Below are positions 1 to 7,602 of a stretch of 64,000 nucleotides of DNA, piece after piece. Location of the stretch: NCBI RefSeq assembly GCF_938030755.1, contig NZ_CALHIF010000022.1, positions 1 through 64,000 of the forward strand, read 5' to 3'. The first letter of the stretch is position 1. Each line of letters opens with the position of its first letter. Source of the DNA: an uncultured Granulicatella sp. GTDB lineage: Bacteria > Bacillota > Bacilli > Lactobacillales > Aerococcaceae. The translations under genes and the position numbers were made by a program. The notes below the pieces were generated by a model. That model was not told the origin of the DNA. It was given only the letters and a program-made list of their open reading frames with translations, and searched no databases.

Positions 1-69
1 CCTACACATTTGGTTCGTCTTCTTTGTTCAGTTTTCAAAGGTCAATCGTTGTTTTTCAACAACTCCTAT
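1..69 (-). promoter_or_regulatory. leader of an rRNA operon leaving the window (5' leader, boxA-like)
   Basis: Read on the minus strand, this stretch contains CTTTGAAAACTGAACAAAG followed by GACGAACCAAATGTG. This string is typical of the precursor leader just upstream of 16S rRNA in Lactobacillales and Bacillus, and includes a boxA-like antitermination sequence. The mature rRNA lies outside the window. That this is the 5' leader and not an internal spacer is supported by the strong promoter immediately upstream. Confidence 0.75.
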
Positions 70-98
70 ATACTATCATAGGACATTTTTACTGTCAA
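70..98 (-). promoter_or_regulatory. strong sigma-A promoter of the rRNA operon
   Basis: On the minus strand there is a perfect -35 TTGACA (93-98), a 17-bp spacer, and the -10 TAGTAT (70-75). Transcription would start near position 63 and run left into the rRNA leader. An AT-rich stretch upstream (100-140) could act as an UP element. Confidence 0.85.
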
Positions 99-286
99 CA
101 GATTTCATCCATCTTTTTGGAAGATTTTTGAAACAGTTTTAAAAGCGAACGTTCGCTTAACAGTGATATTAATTTATCATAACTAGTTTGTGATTTCAAC
201 TAAAATGCTACTGTTTTCATTAAAAATTTCTATCTAAATGAATAAGTTTCTGAAAAGAAATCATTTCTACTTTTTTGAAATTAAAA
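99..286. other. AT-rich intergenic region with a 16-bp palindrome
   Basis: There is no ORF with a ribosome binding site here. The notable element is the perfect palindrome AAGCGAACGTTCGCTT at 143-158, about 50 bp upstream of the rRNA -35 box. Its core recurs upstream of purR (46437-46450). The rest is AT-rich and unremarkable. Confidence 0.6.
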
Positions 287-307
287 AGACCTTGAAAAAC
301 AAGGTCT
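283..307 (-). terminator. Rho-independent terminator of the Rgg-like operon
   Basis: The 8-bp stem AGACCTTG/CAAGGTCT (287-294 and 300-307) is followed on the minus strand by five T residues. It lies 30 nt after the stop codon of the 68-aa gene. Confidence 0.85.
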
Positions 308-336
308 CTTATCTCATTAAGTATGTTAAGAGCAAT

Positions 337-543
337 CTATTCAAAATCCTCTAGCCATTCTTTTTTAATATTATTTTCTAGATTTTTCTGACGCTTATCT
401 TCTTCTAGTTTTGGCATCATGACAAATGCATCTCCAAAACTATCTAAATCATACTCATCATTTTGAAATTCCTCTTTAATTTCTTCAGGAACTTTCAATT
501 TTTCTTTTTTGAATAAATCGTCTCTTTTTTGACGAATAGACAT
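337..543 (-). CDS. small charged hypothetical protein, partner of the Rgg-like regulator
   Basis: This encodes 68 residues, very rich in Lys, Glu and Asp, with no hydrophobic segment, Cys, or motif I recognise. The N-terminus (MSIRQKRDDLFKKEK) is basic and amphipathic; the C-terminus is acidic and ends in EWLEDFE. It starts 2 nt after the stop of the upstream regulator gene on the same strand, inside the pre-start region of the same transcript, and is followed by a good terminator. The two are therefore one operon and are probably translated together. A cytoplasmic accessory or antagonist of the regulator is possible, but nothing in the sequence proves a function. Confidence 0.7.
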   Translation of the reverse strand: MSIRQKRDDLFKKEKLKVPEEIKEEFQNDEYDLDSFGDAFVMMPKLEEDKRQKNLENNIKKEWLEDFE

Positions 544-545
544 TC

Positions 546-1406
546 CTATTCTCCTTTCGCCACAAGTTCTTTAAATACTTTTATTTTTTCTAATAATACC
601 GTATTTTTATTCACTCTGGCAAATGCTGCGGCGTCTCTCATCAATTCTTTTATTTCTTCACTTGAGGAGTCGTTCACATAAGCGTTCTCTGCTTGTAAAT
701 ATTTGATGCGTGCTAAATAGTAAGTAACATGATTTTCACTACAGATTGTAATTCCGCGTCTGAGTAAGACATCGCTAGTATCATATTCTTTAATTTTCGC
801 ATAGAAAGTCCCAGCATAATATAGAACTGTTAACACACGACATACATCTTCAATAGATTCAATTGTAAGATTATCGATTTGGTGGATGGCTTTTTCAAAG
901 AAGTATTCGGCCTTATCATAGTCTCCCTGATTCATATAAATAAGTCCGATTCCTGTATACGCTAAGAAAATATATTTATTATCCACATCAGAATGATCCG
1001 CTAACAATTGATTGAAGTAGAAGAAGCTATCCATGCTTTCCTTTTGTAATAAGGTTTGCGTAAAGCCTTTTAAGTATAAATATCTCCATAGTTGCTGCGT
1101 GGTTAAATGAGCCGCATTTATACTATGAATTAATTCTTCAGCTTCTTCATATTCCATATTTACAATATGAAATTCTATTTTATCCAGCTTTTTGTTTATA
1201 ACTGAATCTTTAATCGCTACAGATGGAAATAACTCCCCTACATCCATATGTAGTTTTTTACAAAGTAAGGTCAATATCTTCATGGATGGAATTTGACCGT
1301 GATTTTCGAATCGACTTAATGTTGCTTGTGTACAAATACCCTCACTCAATTCAATTTGAGATAAACCTAATTCTTTTCGTCGATTCACAAAAATTTGAAT
1401 GTCCAT
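546..1406 (-). CDS. Rgg/PlcR-type transcriptional regulator (XRE HTH + helical repeat domain)
   Basis: This is a 286-residue cytoplasmic regulator. Residues 6-60 form an XRE helix-turn-helix (RRKELGLSQIELS, then QATLSRFENHG), with the SQ-x-ELS-x-GIC-x-Q signature common in Rgg and PlcR proteins. Residues 80-280 are a helical, TPR-like array (for example NQGDYDKAEYFFEKAI) of the type that binds short peptides in the RRNPP family. The length is typical for Rgg (about 280-300 aa). The start is preceded by GAGGAGATATT. A -10 TATAAT with -35 TTGGAA lies upstream. The 68-aa gene follows in the same operon. Peptide binding is inferred from family knowledge; no convincing cognate peptide gene is adjacent. 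The fold is clear, the ligand unknown. Confidence 0.82.
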   Translation of the reverse strand: MDIQIFVNRRKELGLSQIELSEGICTQATLSRFENHGQIPSMKILTLLCKKLHMDVGELFPSVAIKDSVINKKLDKIEFHIVNMEYEEAEELIHSINAAHLTTQQLWRYLYLKGFTQTLLQKESMDSFFYFNQLLADHSDVDNKYIFLAYTGIGLIYMNQGDYDKAEYFFEKAIHQIDNLTIESIEDVCRVLTVLYYAGTFYAKIKEYDTSDVLLRRGITICSENHVTYYLARIKYLQAENAYVNDSSSEEIKELMRDAAAFARVNKNTVLLEKIKVFKELVAKGE

Positions 1407-1676
1407 AATATCTCCTCATCTTTTATTAAATATATGCTCCCTATATTCATTACTTATTATAACTTTATTTTTCATTTTTTCCAAAAGAAAAACTTAGATT
1501 TTGTGGATGTTTATAGGAATATTTCTCTTTTTATGATTGAAATAAACTTTTTAACGAAATGGTTTTTATACTTTATTTGTTTCATCAAATGATTATTATT
1601 ACCTATTTATTGATAAAATATTGTTATAACAACATTTTTTGAAATATGTTTTATTAACTTTCATTAGATATGAAAA
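1407..1676. other. AT-rich gap between the Rgg operon and the jag terminator
   Basis: The region carries the Rgg promoter and very AT-rich DNA. A plus-strand 19-codon ORF at 1533-1592 would encode a short hydrophobic peptide but has only a distant GGA as ribosome binding site. Nothing else is supported. Confidence 0.5.
1456..1484 (-). promoter_or_regulatory. promoter of the Rgg-like operon
   Basis: On the minus strand the -35 is TTGGAA (1479-1484), the spacer is 17 bp, and the -10 is a perfect TATAAT (1456-1461). The start codon is about 50 nt downstream. Confidence 0.7.
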
Positions 1677-1707
1677 AAAGCTTATGACTGAAACGGTCAT
1701 AAGCTTT
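1677..1707 (-). terminator. terminator after the rpmH-rnpA-yidC-jag cluster
   Basis: A 12-bp perfect stem (1677-1688 with 1696-1707) has a 7-nt loop. On the minus strand it runs into a T run from positions 1679-1673. It sits 10 nt after the jag stop. Confidence 0.9.
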
Positions 1708-1716
1708 CATCATTTT

Positions 1717-2505
1717 CTATTCAGCAATCTCAACAACTAAGTAACGATGAGGTTCTTTCCCCTCAGAATGCGTTGAAATACGTTTATTTTTACTTAATGC
1801 AGCATGAATTTGTTTTCTTTCATATGCTGGTAGTGGTTCTAAGTAAACAGGTTGTTTCGTTTTTAATACTTTACGAGCTGTTCTTTCCGCAATTTGTTGT
1901 AATGTTTCACTACGGCGTTGACGGTAATCACCAACATCTACTTGAACTGAAATTCTTCCTTTCACAAAACGATGGACAGAAACTTGCGCTAATACTTGTA
2001 ACGCATTTAAAATTTTTCCATGTTTTCCGATTAAAAGACCTTGTTTGTCTGTATCGAATACAAATGTGATACGATCACGGCGCGCTTCAACCGTTACAGT
2101 TGCCTCTGCACCATAAGTTTTCGCAATTCCTTCTAGGTACGCTTTTGTTACATGAGCAGCTTCTTCTAAACGGTCTACGGTTGTTTCTTCATTTTCAAAA
2201 CCTTCACCATCTTCTTCGTCTTCGAAATCATCTTCGAATTCTTCCTCGAAAGATTCATCTTCAGATGCTACTACTTCTTCAACCGCTTTTTCTACTACTG
2301 GTGTAGAAACTTCTTCCACAACTTCTTCTTTAACAACTGGGGTTAAAGCAACCATTGCGTCTTTTTGGCCAAAGCCAAACAATCCTTTTTTACCTTCAGT
2401 TATCACTTCAACAACTACTTCTTCTTGGGTTAATCCTAATTGACGTAATCCTTTTTGAATCGCTTTTTCTACTGAAGCATCCGTTACTTTAATAGTATTT
2501 GTCAT
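1717..2505 (-). CDS. jag: Jag/KhpB (EloR) RNA-binding protein
   Basis: This is a 262-residue cytoplasmic RNA-binding protein of the KhpB/EloR family, which partners KhpA and affects cell elongation and peptidoglycan synthesis in streptococci. Residues 1-50 are the Jag_N domain, ending in the KKGLFGFGQKDA signature. Residues 60-115 are an acidic, low-complexity Glu/Val/Asp linker. Residues 125-200 are a KH domain with the GKHGKILNALQVL loop (GxxG). Residues 200-262 are the R3H domain (RTARKV, then ERKQIHAALS). The usual partner yidC lies 78 nt upstream on the same strand, as in most Firmicutes. Domain content and context agree, so identification is firm. Confidence 0.95.
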   Translation of the reverse strand: MTNTIKVTDASVEKAIQKGLRQLGLTQEEVVVEVITEGKKGLFGFGQKDAMVALTPVVKEEVVEEVSTPVVEKAVEEVVASEDESFEEEFEDDFEDEEDGEGFENEETTVDRLEEAAHVTKAYLEGIAKTYGAEATVTVEARRDRITFVFDTDKQGLLIGKHGKILNALQVLAQVSVHRFVKGRISVQVDVGDYRQRRSETLQQIAERTARKVLKTKQPVYLEPLPAYERKQIHAALSKNKRISTHSEGKEPHRYLVVEIAE

Positions 2506-2583
2506 CGTAAACTCTCCTATTCTTTAAAAATCATTGTTATTATCTCATGATTGAGACGTTTCAACAAGACTTCTATATAAGAA

Positions 2584-3396
2584 TTATTTTCCGTGTCTTC
2601 TCTTCGCTTTTTCAAGCGCCCTTTCACGACGTTTTTTCTCAGCGATAATCGCTTTTTGTTCTTCTTGGAATTTGAATGGATTATTTAATAGTAAGGTTTG
2701 ACCTACCATAAATACGTTTCCGACTACCCAATAAAGGGATAAAGCACTTGATAAACCAAGTGACATAAATAAAATCATCACTGGCATAAAATACATCATT
2801 GCTTTACCGGCTCCACCAGTATCTTGCATTTTCATAGATAACCACGTTGTGATGAATGTTGTCACAGCAGCTAATACTGGCAAGATGAAGTATGGATCTG
2901 GTTGGTCTAATTGGAACCATAAGAAGTGTCCTGTTTTTAAAACTTCTGTACGGCTAATTGCTTGATATAAGGCCATCATTACTGGTAATTGAATTAATAA
3001 TGGTAAGCAACCAGCATATTGATTGATTCCTTCACGTTCATATAAAGCATTCATTTCTGCTTGAAGCATTTCTTGTGTTGCACGGTCTCTAGCAGAATAT
3101 TTTTCACGCAAAGCTTTAATCTCTGGTTGAAGAATTGCTTGTTTACGTGTGCTTTGATATTGGAAGTGCATTAAAGGAATCATAATTAAACGAGTAATAA
3201 TCGTAAAGAAGATAATTCCTAATCCGTAGCTTCCACCAAATAAATCGGATAACCAAATAATAAATTGAGATAAATTATAAAGAACAATTCGATCCCAAAA
3301 ACCTGTACTTGACTCCGTAACAGGAGAAGTTCCACAGGCCGCTAAAAATAAAGTTAAAACTGCTAATGATAAAATCAATTGGCTTTTTTTCTTCAC
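2584..3396 (-). CDS. yidC: membrane protein insertase YidC/OxaA (lipoprotein type)
   Basis: This inserts and folds membrane proteins, alone or with SecYEG. I choose the GTG at 3396 (270 aa): it has AAGGTGG at the right distance, and the protein then begins VKKKSQLILSLAVLTLFLAAC. That is a lipoprotein signal with lipobox LAAC, as usual for Gram-positive YidC. An in-frame TTG at 3432 would add 12 residues but lacks a good ribosome binding site. Five membrane segments follow, beginning around residues 40-65. The hydrophilic-groove Arg lies in the first core segment (FFTIITRLIMIPL), and the charged C-terminal tail (EKKRRERALEKAKRRHGK) contacts the ribosome. It lies between rnpA and jag, the standard arrangement. 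Confidence 0.95.
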   Translation of the reverse strand: MKKKSQLILSLAVLTLFLAACGTSPVTESSTGFWDRIVLYNLSQFIIWLSDLFGGSYGLGIIFFTIITRLIMIPLMHFQYQSTRKQAILQPEIKALREKYSARDRATQEMLQAEMNALYEREGINQYAGCLPLLIQLPVMMALYQAISRTEVLKTGHFLWFQLDQPDPYFILPVLAAVTTFITTWLSMKMQDTGGAGKAMMYFMPVMILFMSLGLSSALSLYWVVGNVFMVGQTLLLNNPFKFQEEQKAIIAEKKRRERALEKAKRRHGK

Positions 3397-3433
3397 TGAA
3401 AAGTCCCACCTTTTAGAATATTTAATTTTCAAT

Positions 3434-3456
3434 GATTCCTATCTATAATAGGAATC
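3434..3456 (-). other. hairpin between rnpA and yidC
   Basis: The perfect 9-bp stem GATTCCTAT/ATAGGAATC has a 5-nt loop and sits directly after the rnpA stop codon. No T run follows, so it is more likely an mRNA processing or stabilising element than a terminator. Confidence 0.5.
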
Positions 3457-3801
3457 TTAATTTTTAGGTAATAATGTAGCTAATTTTAAAACATGCATCA
3501 TACTGCTTTTCATTTCTTGATAAGACATTTGTACGATGGGCGAACGAGCAATGACGATAAAATCTACATTTTGCGTTAATTGATCATCGAGTTCCATAAG
3601 AATATGTCGGATTCTTCTTTTGAGACGATTCCGTGTTACCGCATTTCCTAGCTTTTTACTCACTGAAATCCCCACACGAAAATGCGCTTGCGCTTCCTTA
3701 TTGAACTGATAAATAACAAATTGTCGATTAGCTGTAGATTTTCCTTTATGGAATACCTGCTGAAATTCACGATCTTTCTTCACTCGATACGATTTTTTCA
3801 T
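3457..3801 (-). CDS. rnpA: ribonuclease P protein component
   Basis: This is the 114-residue basic subunit of RNase P, which assists the catalytic RNA in maturing tRNA 5' ends. The N-terminus [20 protein letters not shown] is the family start. The RNR signature RNRLKRRIR lies at about residues 58-66. [15 protein letters not shown] forms the central strand and helix. Length is normal. It is downstream of rpmH on the same strand, with a hairpin and T run between them that probably attenuates read-through. Confidence 0.96.
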   Translation of the reverse strand: MKKSYRVKKDREFQQVFHKGKSTANRQFVIYQFNKEAQAHFRVGISVSKKLGNAVTRNRLKRRIRHILMELDDQLTQNVDFIVIARSPIVQMSYQEMKSSMMHVLKLATLLPKN

Positions 3802-3837
3802 CTACTTGAATATCTCCAGTCACTCGAAATGTTTTTT

Positions 3838-3869
3838 AAAAAAAAAGACCACTGAGACGTTCAGTGATC
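3838..3869 (-). terminator. terminator/attenuator between rpmH and rnpA
   Basis: A 9-bp stem with one G-U pair (3847-3855 with 3861-3869) is followed on the minus strand by nine T residues (3846-3838). It begins inside the rpmH stop codon. It should cut transcription so that L34 is made in excess over the RNase P protein. Confidence 0.75.
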
Positions 3870-4003
3870 TAAGCTGCTAAAACTTTTCTACCTTTACGGC
3901 GTCTGCTTGCTAATACTCTACGGCCATTTTTTGTACTCATGCGTTTACGGAATCCGTGAACTTTTTGACGTTTACGTTTGCTTGGTTGATATGTTCTTTT
4001 CAT
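3869..4003 (-). CDS. rpmH: 50S ribosomal protein L34
   Basis: A 44-codon gene encodes [20 protein letters not shown] and continues to a basic tail ([13 protein letters not shown]). This is the invariant L34 pattern and normal length. GTAGGAGGTGCAC precedes the ATG. A consensus promoter lies at 4061-4089. It is the first gene of the leftward cluster rpmH-rnpA-yidC-jag. Confidence 0.97.
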   Translation of the reverse strand: MKRTYQPSKRKRQKVHGFRKRMSTKNGRRVLASRRRKGRKVLAA

Positions 4004-4060
4004 TCGATGTGCACCTCCTACTGTAAATGAAATATCTAGTCTCCCTAGACAGTCTAGTAC

Positions 4061-4089
4061 ATTATAAATATAAAATATTGAATTGTCAA
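4061..4089 (-). promoter_or_regulatory. rpmH promoter
   Basis: On the minus strand there is a perfect -35 TTGACA (4084-4089), a 17-bp spacer and a perfect -10 TATAAT (4061-4066). The start codon is about 57 nt downstream of the -10. Confidence 0.88.
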
Positions 4090-4184
4090 TATAAACTATC
4101 TAATGGCTAAATACTGAAGTATCATACCATAATGTCTCTAAAAATTTCTACAAATAACTGTATTTTTACATCGATTTTTTTTAG

Positions 4185-4418
4185 TTATCAACAATCATAG
4201 TGGAAATCTATTTTTAAAAATAACTCTTCATCCACTAGTTTTCAACAACTTATCCACAAAATAACACTCTGTTTATATAAATCTATCCACAACTGGTGGA
4301 TAAATTGTTAAAACCTCTTTATATCAATAAAAATAACTGTGAATAACTTTGATTTTTCTGTGTATAACTCTGTTTATTCACTATTTTTTTTATCAATTAT
4401 CCACATTTTTGTGGATAA
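4185..4418. promoter_or_regulatory. oriC, upstream DnaA-box field
   Basis: The rpmH-dnaA gap holds a cluster of DnaA boxes (consensus TTATNCACA). Exact matches are at 4250-4258 (+), 4338-4346 (-), 4359-4367 (-), 4397-4405 (+) and 4410-4418 (-). One-mismatch boxes are at 4185-4193, 4283-4291 and 4295-4303. The last exact pair faces each other across a 4-nt gap. This is the incA/incB-like half of a bipartite origin, and probably also the site of dnaA autorepression. The remainder of the gap to 4534 is AT-rich with a good AAGGAGGTGC ribosome binding site. Confidence 0.9.
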
Positions 4419-4534
4419 TTGTATTAAAAACTTTGATTTATTGTGTTTTTCTTCATTCAATTGTGGAAAACTCCATGGAAAGATGGTAAACTGTTAACTG
4501 GATTAGAATCTTTAGAACTATAAGGAGGTGCATT

Positions 4535-5905
4535 ATGAATTCCATTCAAGATTTTTGGGATATATTATTAGAACAATTTGAAAAAACAAATTCTGAGTTT
4601 ACATTTAACCATTGGATAAAACCTGCTGAACCGGTTCGTATCGAGAAAAATATTCTTTACATTAAAGTCCCTTCTCAAACGTTTGCTAGATATTGGCAAG
4701 ATAATTTATTAAGAGACATTATTGAATTTGGATATGACTACTTCAGACAATCATTTGAACCTAGATTTATTACTCCAGAGTCTGATTTTGAACCAGCGAT
4801 TTCTTCTTTTCAATCAAACAACATTAATATAGAAGAAACACAGACGACTGGATTGAGTCATCCTTCTCCAACTGTGATTGAAGAGGATTCTCATTTAAAT
4901 CCAAAATATACATTTGATACATTCATTATCGGGAAAGGGAATCAAATGGCTACGGCTGCCGCTCGGTATGTAGCAGAAAACCCCGGAACGGCTTATAACC
5001 CACTCTTTTTCTATGGGGGTGTAGGTCTTGGAAAAACCCATTTAATGCAAGCCATTGGGAATGACTATAAGAAAAATCATCCAACAGCACGTGTTAAATA
5101 TGTAACCAGTGAAGAGTTCATGAATGAAATGATTGCTTCCATTGGATCAAAGACACCACAAGAATTCCGCAATCGCTATCGAAATGTGGATATTTTACTA
5201 GTCGATGATATTCAATTTTTAGCAGCAAAAGAAGCAACACAAGAGGAATTCTTCCATACTTTTAATGCTTTATTCAATAACCAAAAACAAATCGTACTTA
5301 CTAGTGACCGACAACCAACAGAAATTAAAGCTCTTCAAGAAAGACTTGTTTCTCGTTTCGTTTCGGGTCTTCCTGTGGATATTACTCCACCAGATTTAGA
5401 AACTCGGATTGCGATTTTACAAAATAAAGCACAATCCCTTGGATTTAATATTCCAATCGATGTACTAAGCTATGTGGCAGGTCATATTCAATCAAACGTA
5501 CGTGAGTTGGAAGGAGCCCTAATGCGTCTTCAAGCTTATTCCGTGATGGTTGGCGAAGATATTTCAACGGATTTAGCCGCAGAAGCTTTGAAAAATCTCC
5601 TTCCAGGTGGTAAAGAAAAATTACTATCGATTCATGATATTCAAAGTGCTGTTGCCAAATATTACAATATTACTGTTGAAGATATTAAAGGAAAAAAGAG
5701 AACGAAAACAATGGTTCAACCTCGTCAAATCGCCATGTATCTTTCACGTGAATTAACGGGAAGCTCTTTACAAAAAATTGGATCTGACTTTGGTAGAGAC
5801 CATTCAACCGTTCTTCACGCTTATGAAAAAATCAGCTTAGAAGTAAAAGAAAATAGTGAGACGACTCAAGTCATTAACGAAATTAAAGGATTGCTTCATC
5901 AGTAG
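4535..5905 (+). CDS. dnaA: chromosomal replication initiator DnaA
   Basis: This is the 456-residue AAA+ initiator that binds DnaA boxes, melts oriC and loads the helicase. Domain I (1-85) binds partner proteins and domain II (about 86-120) is a variable linker. In domain III the Walker A GGVGLGKTH is at 161-169, Walker B LLVDD ends at D225, and the arginine-finger region and sensors follow. Domain IV carries the DnaA-box signature GRDHSTVLHA at 420-429. AAGGAGGTGC precedes the ATG. DnaA-box clusters on both sides predict autoregulation. Length is normal. Confidence 0.99.
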   Translation: MNSIQDFWDILLEQFEKTNSEFTFNHWIKPAEPVRIEKNILYIKVPSQTFARYWQDNLLRDIIEFGYDYFRQSFEPRFITPESDFEPAISSFQSNNINIEETQTTGLSHPSPTVIEEDSHLNPKYTFDTFIIGKGNQMATAAARYVAENPGTAYNPLFFYGGVGLGKTHLMQAIGNDYKKNHPTARVKYVTSEEFMNEMIASIGSKTPQEFRNRYRNVDILLVDDIQFLAAKEATQEEFFHTFNALFNNQKQIVLTSDRQPTEIKALQERLVSRFVSGLPVDITPPDLETRIAILQNKAQSLGFNIPIDVLSYVAGHIQSNVRELEGALMRLQAYSVMVGEDISTDLAAEALKNLLPGGKEKLLSIHDIQSAVAKYYNITVEDIKGKKRTKTMVQPRQIAMYLSRELTGSSLQKIGSDFGRDHSTVLHAYEKISLEVKENSETTQVINEIKGLLHQ

Positions 5906-5907
5906 TC

Positions 5908-6055
5908 GGTGGATAACTCAAAATTTTCAAGTTATTTATCCACAATAGTTATCCACAATCAAAAATGAAAGAGCTGTAGGGATTCTTCACTTTTCCACAG
6001 AATACACAGCCCCTACTACTATTACTATTTTTTTAATAAATAAATTAAATATAAA
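5908..6055. promoter_or_regulatory. oriC, unwinding half: DnaA boxes, DnaA-trio and AT-rich DUE
   Basis: Between dnaA and dnaN, exact boxes TTATCCACA lie at 5936-5944 and 5949-5957. Weaker boxes are at 5908-5916, 5991-5999 (TTTTCCACA) and 6000-6008. A GC-rich spacer (CAGCCCC) is followed by a run of trios at 6013-6027: CTA CTA CTA TTA CTA. That leads into a T run and about 28 bp of nearly pure A/T. Order and spacing match the basal unwinding system described in Bacillus subtilis, so strand opening is expected near 6013-6055. Confidence 0.88.
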
Positions 6056-6078
6056 AGGACATCCAAAAGGAGGAAGTT

Positions 6079-7236
6079 ATGAAATTTTCAGTAAACAGAC
6101 AAGGATTTTTAAAAAATCTAGTCGATGTTCAACGTGCGATTCCATCAAAAACAACGATTCCAATTTTAACTGGGATTAAATTAGTTGCAAGTGAAGAAGG
6201 ATTAACATTAACAGGTAGTGATTCAGAAGTTTCTATCGAAGTATTCTTACCAATCGAAGACGAAGAATTACAATTAACAATCCAAGAACCAGGTAGCATC
6301 GTTCTTCCTGCTCGTTTCTTTGGAGAAATCATTAAAAAATTACCTTTAAATCTCTTCTCTATTGAAACAAACGATCAATTACAAGCAACAATTGCAGCAG
6401 GGAATGCATCATTTACATTAAATGGTTTATCTGCAGTGGATTATCCACAATTACCTGAAATCGAAAAAAATCATGTGATTACCATTCCTGTACCATTATT
6501 TAGACAAGTGATTGTACAAACAGCAGTTGCCGTTTCAACAGCAGAATCTCGTCCAATCTTAACAGGTATTCATATGGTGATTAAAGACAACCAATTAAAA
6601 GCGGTCGCAACAGACTCTCACCGTTTAAGCCAACGGATCATTCCACTACAAATGCCAGCTGGAAGTGATGCATTGACTTTTGAAATGACATTACCAGGTA
6701 AAACATTATTAGAATTATCTCGTATTATCGATGGATTAGAAACAATCGATTTTGCGATTACAGATAATCAAATCTTGTTCCAAACAGAAACATTATCCTT
6801 CTACTCTCGTTTATTAGAAGGAATGTACCCTGATACAGACCGCCTCATTAACGACGGAGCGAACACTTCGATTACAGTCGTTGCCAGTGAACTTGTAGCA
6901 GCCGTAGAACGTGCTTCATTAATGTCACATACTGATAAAAACAATATTGCGACATTAACACTTTCTCCGGAACGGATTCTATTAACAGGGAAATCTCCTG
7001 AAGTGGGTACGGTTGAAGAAGAAATCGCTGTGGAAAACTTCGAAGGAGCTCCACTTGAAATTTCATTCAACCCTGACTACTTAAAAGAAGCGTTGAAATT
7101 ATTCGGTTCTTCAGAAGCGGTGATCAACTTCTTAGAAGCAAACCGTCCATTCACATTGAAACTAAAAGAAGACCACTCTGGTATTCCACATAGCTTCATT
7201 CAATTAGTGACACCTGTTCGTACATTCAACGGGTAA
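6079..7236 (+). CDS. dnaN: DNA polymerase III beta subunit (sliding clamp)
   Basis: This 385-residue clamp dimerises round DNA and tethers the replicative polymerase. The three repeated clamp domains are visible: about 1-125, 130-250 and 255-385. The N-terminus is MKFSVNRQGFLKNLVDVQRA. Conserved elements include SRPILTGI and the peptide-binding region near the C-terminus (LVTPVRT). AAAGGAGGAAGTT precedes the start. It follows dnaA and is closed by its own terminator at 7257-7291. A DnaA box lies inside the gene at 6441-6449. Confidence 0.98.
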   Translation: MKFSVNRQGFLKNLVDVQRAIPSKTTIPILTGIKLVASEEGLTLTGSDSEVSIEVFLPIEDEELQLTIQEPGSIVLPARFFGEIIKKLPLNLFSIETNDQLQATIAAGNASFTLNGLSAVDYPQLPEIEKNHVITIPVPLFRQVIVQTAVAVSTAESRPILTGIHMVIKDNQLKAVATDSHRLSQRIIPLQMPAGSDALTFEMTLPGKTLLELSRIIDGLETIDFAITDNQILFQTETLSFYSRLLEGMYPDTDRLINDGANTSITVVASELVAAVERASLMSHTDKNNIATLTLSPERILLTGKSPEVGTVEEEIAVENFEGAPLEISFNPDYLKEALKLFGSSEAVINFLEANRPFTLKLKEDHSGIPHSFIQLVTPVRTFNG

Positions 7237-7256
7237 TCATAGATTATAAAACTTTC

Positions 7257-7291
7257 ACTCGAGCTTTCGTTTTGAAGGCTCGAGTTTTTTT
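7257..7291 (+). terminator. terminator after dnaN
   Basis: A 12-bp stem (7257-7268 with 7274-7285, one G-U pair) has a 5-nt loop and is followed by seven T residues. Confidence 0.92.
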
Positions 7292-7486
7292 ATTTTCACC
7301 CTTATTTTTGTATTTGCCCGAAATTCACTTATAAGTGAATTTTGGACAGCACGATTTTTGGGTGATTTTAGCTACAAAAATCCAAATTTTTGAAAAAATC
7401 CTAGTAAATTTTGTTTTTTGTTTTTTTAGGCTTTTTTGATGTTTTTGCCTCAAAATTGAAATAACCCCCTAAAATTTGCAATTTCT
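7292..7486. other. AT-rich gap with a 22-bp perfect palindrome
   Basis: The palindrome at 7321-7342 has the half-site AAATTCACTTA and no loop, which suits binding of a dimeric protein to DNA. The rest is A/T-rich with no ORF. Confidence 0.55.
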
Positions 7487-7515
7487 TTGCGAAAAGCTTG
7501 TAAAAAATGTATAAT
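7487..7515 (+). promoter_or_regulatory. promoter of yaaA-recF-gyrB-gyrA
   Basis: The -35 is TTGCGA (7487-7492), the spacer 17 bp, and the -10 is a perfect TATAAT (7510-7515). The leader to yaaA is about 80 nt. Confidence 0.75.
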
Positions 7516-7602
7516 AATGTAGAGTTATTCTACTTAAAAATATGTGAGCATGCATGAGTTTAATGGAGTTCTCACCAATATCCATTAGAAAAGAGGAAGT
7601 TC

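Noticed and set aside
1395..1592. 65-codon + strand ORF before the Rgg gene
   Set aside because: Very AT-rich, its start overlaps the regulator gene, and no ribosome binding site is visible; only its last 19 codons are mentioned as a weak peptide candidate.
3397..3432. TTG start extending YidC by 12 residues
   Set aside because: It would place a charged segment before the lipoprotein signal and lacks a ribosome binding site, whereas the GTG at 3396 has one.
5749..5764. parS-like sequence (TCTTTCACGTGAATTA) inside dnaA
   Set aside because: Three mismatches from the 16-bp consensus, and it lies in the conserved coding sequence for a DnaA helix.
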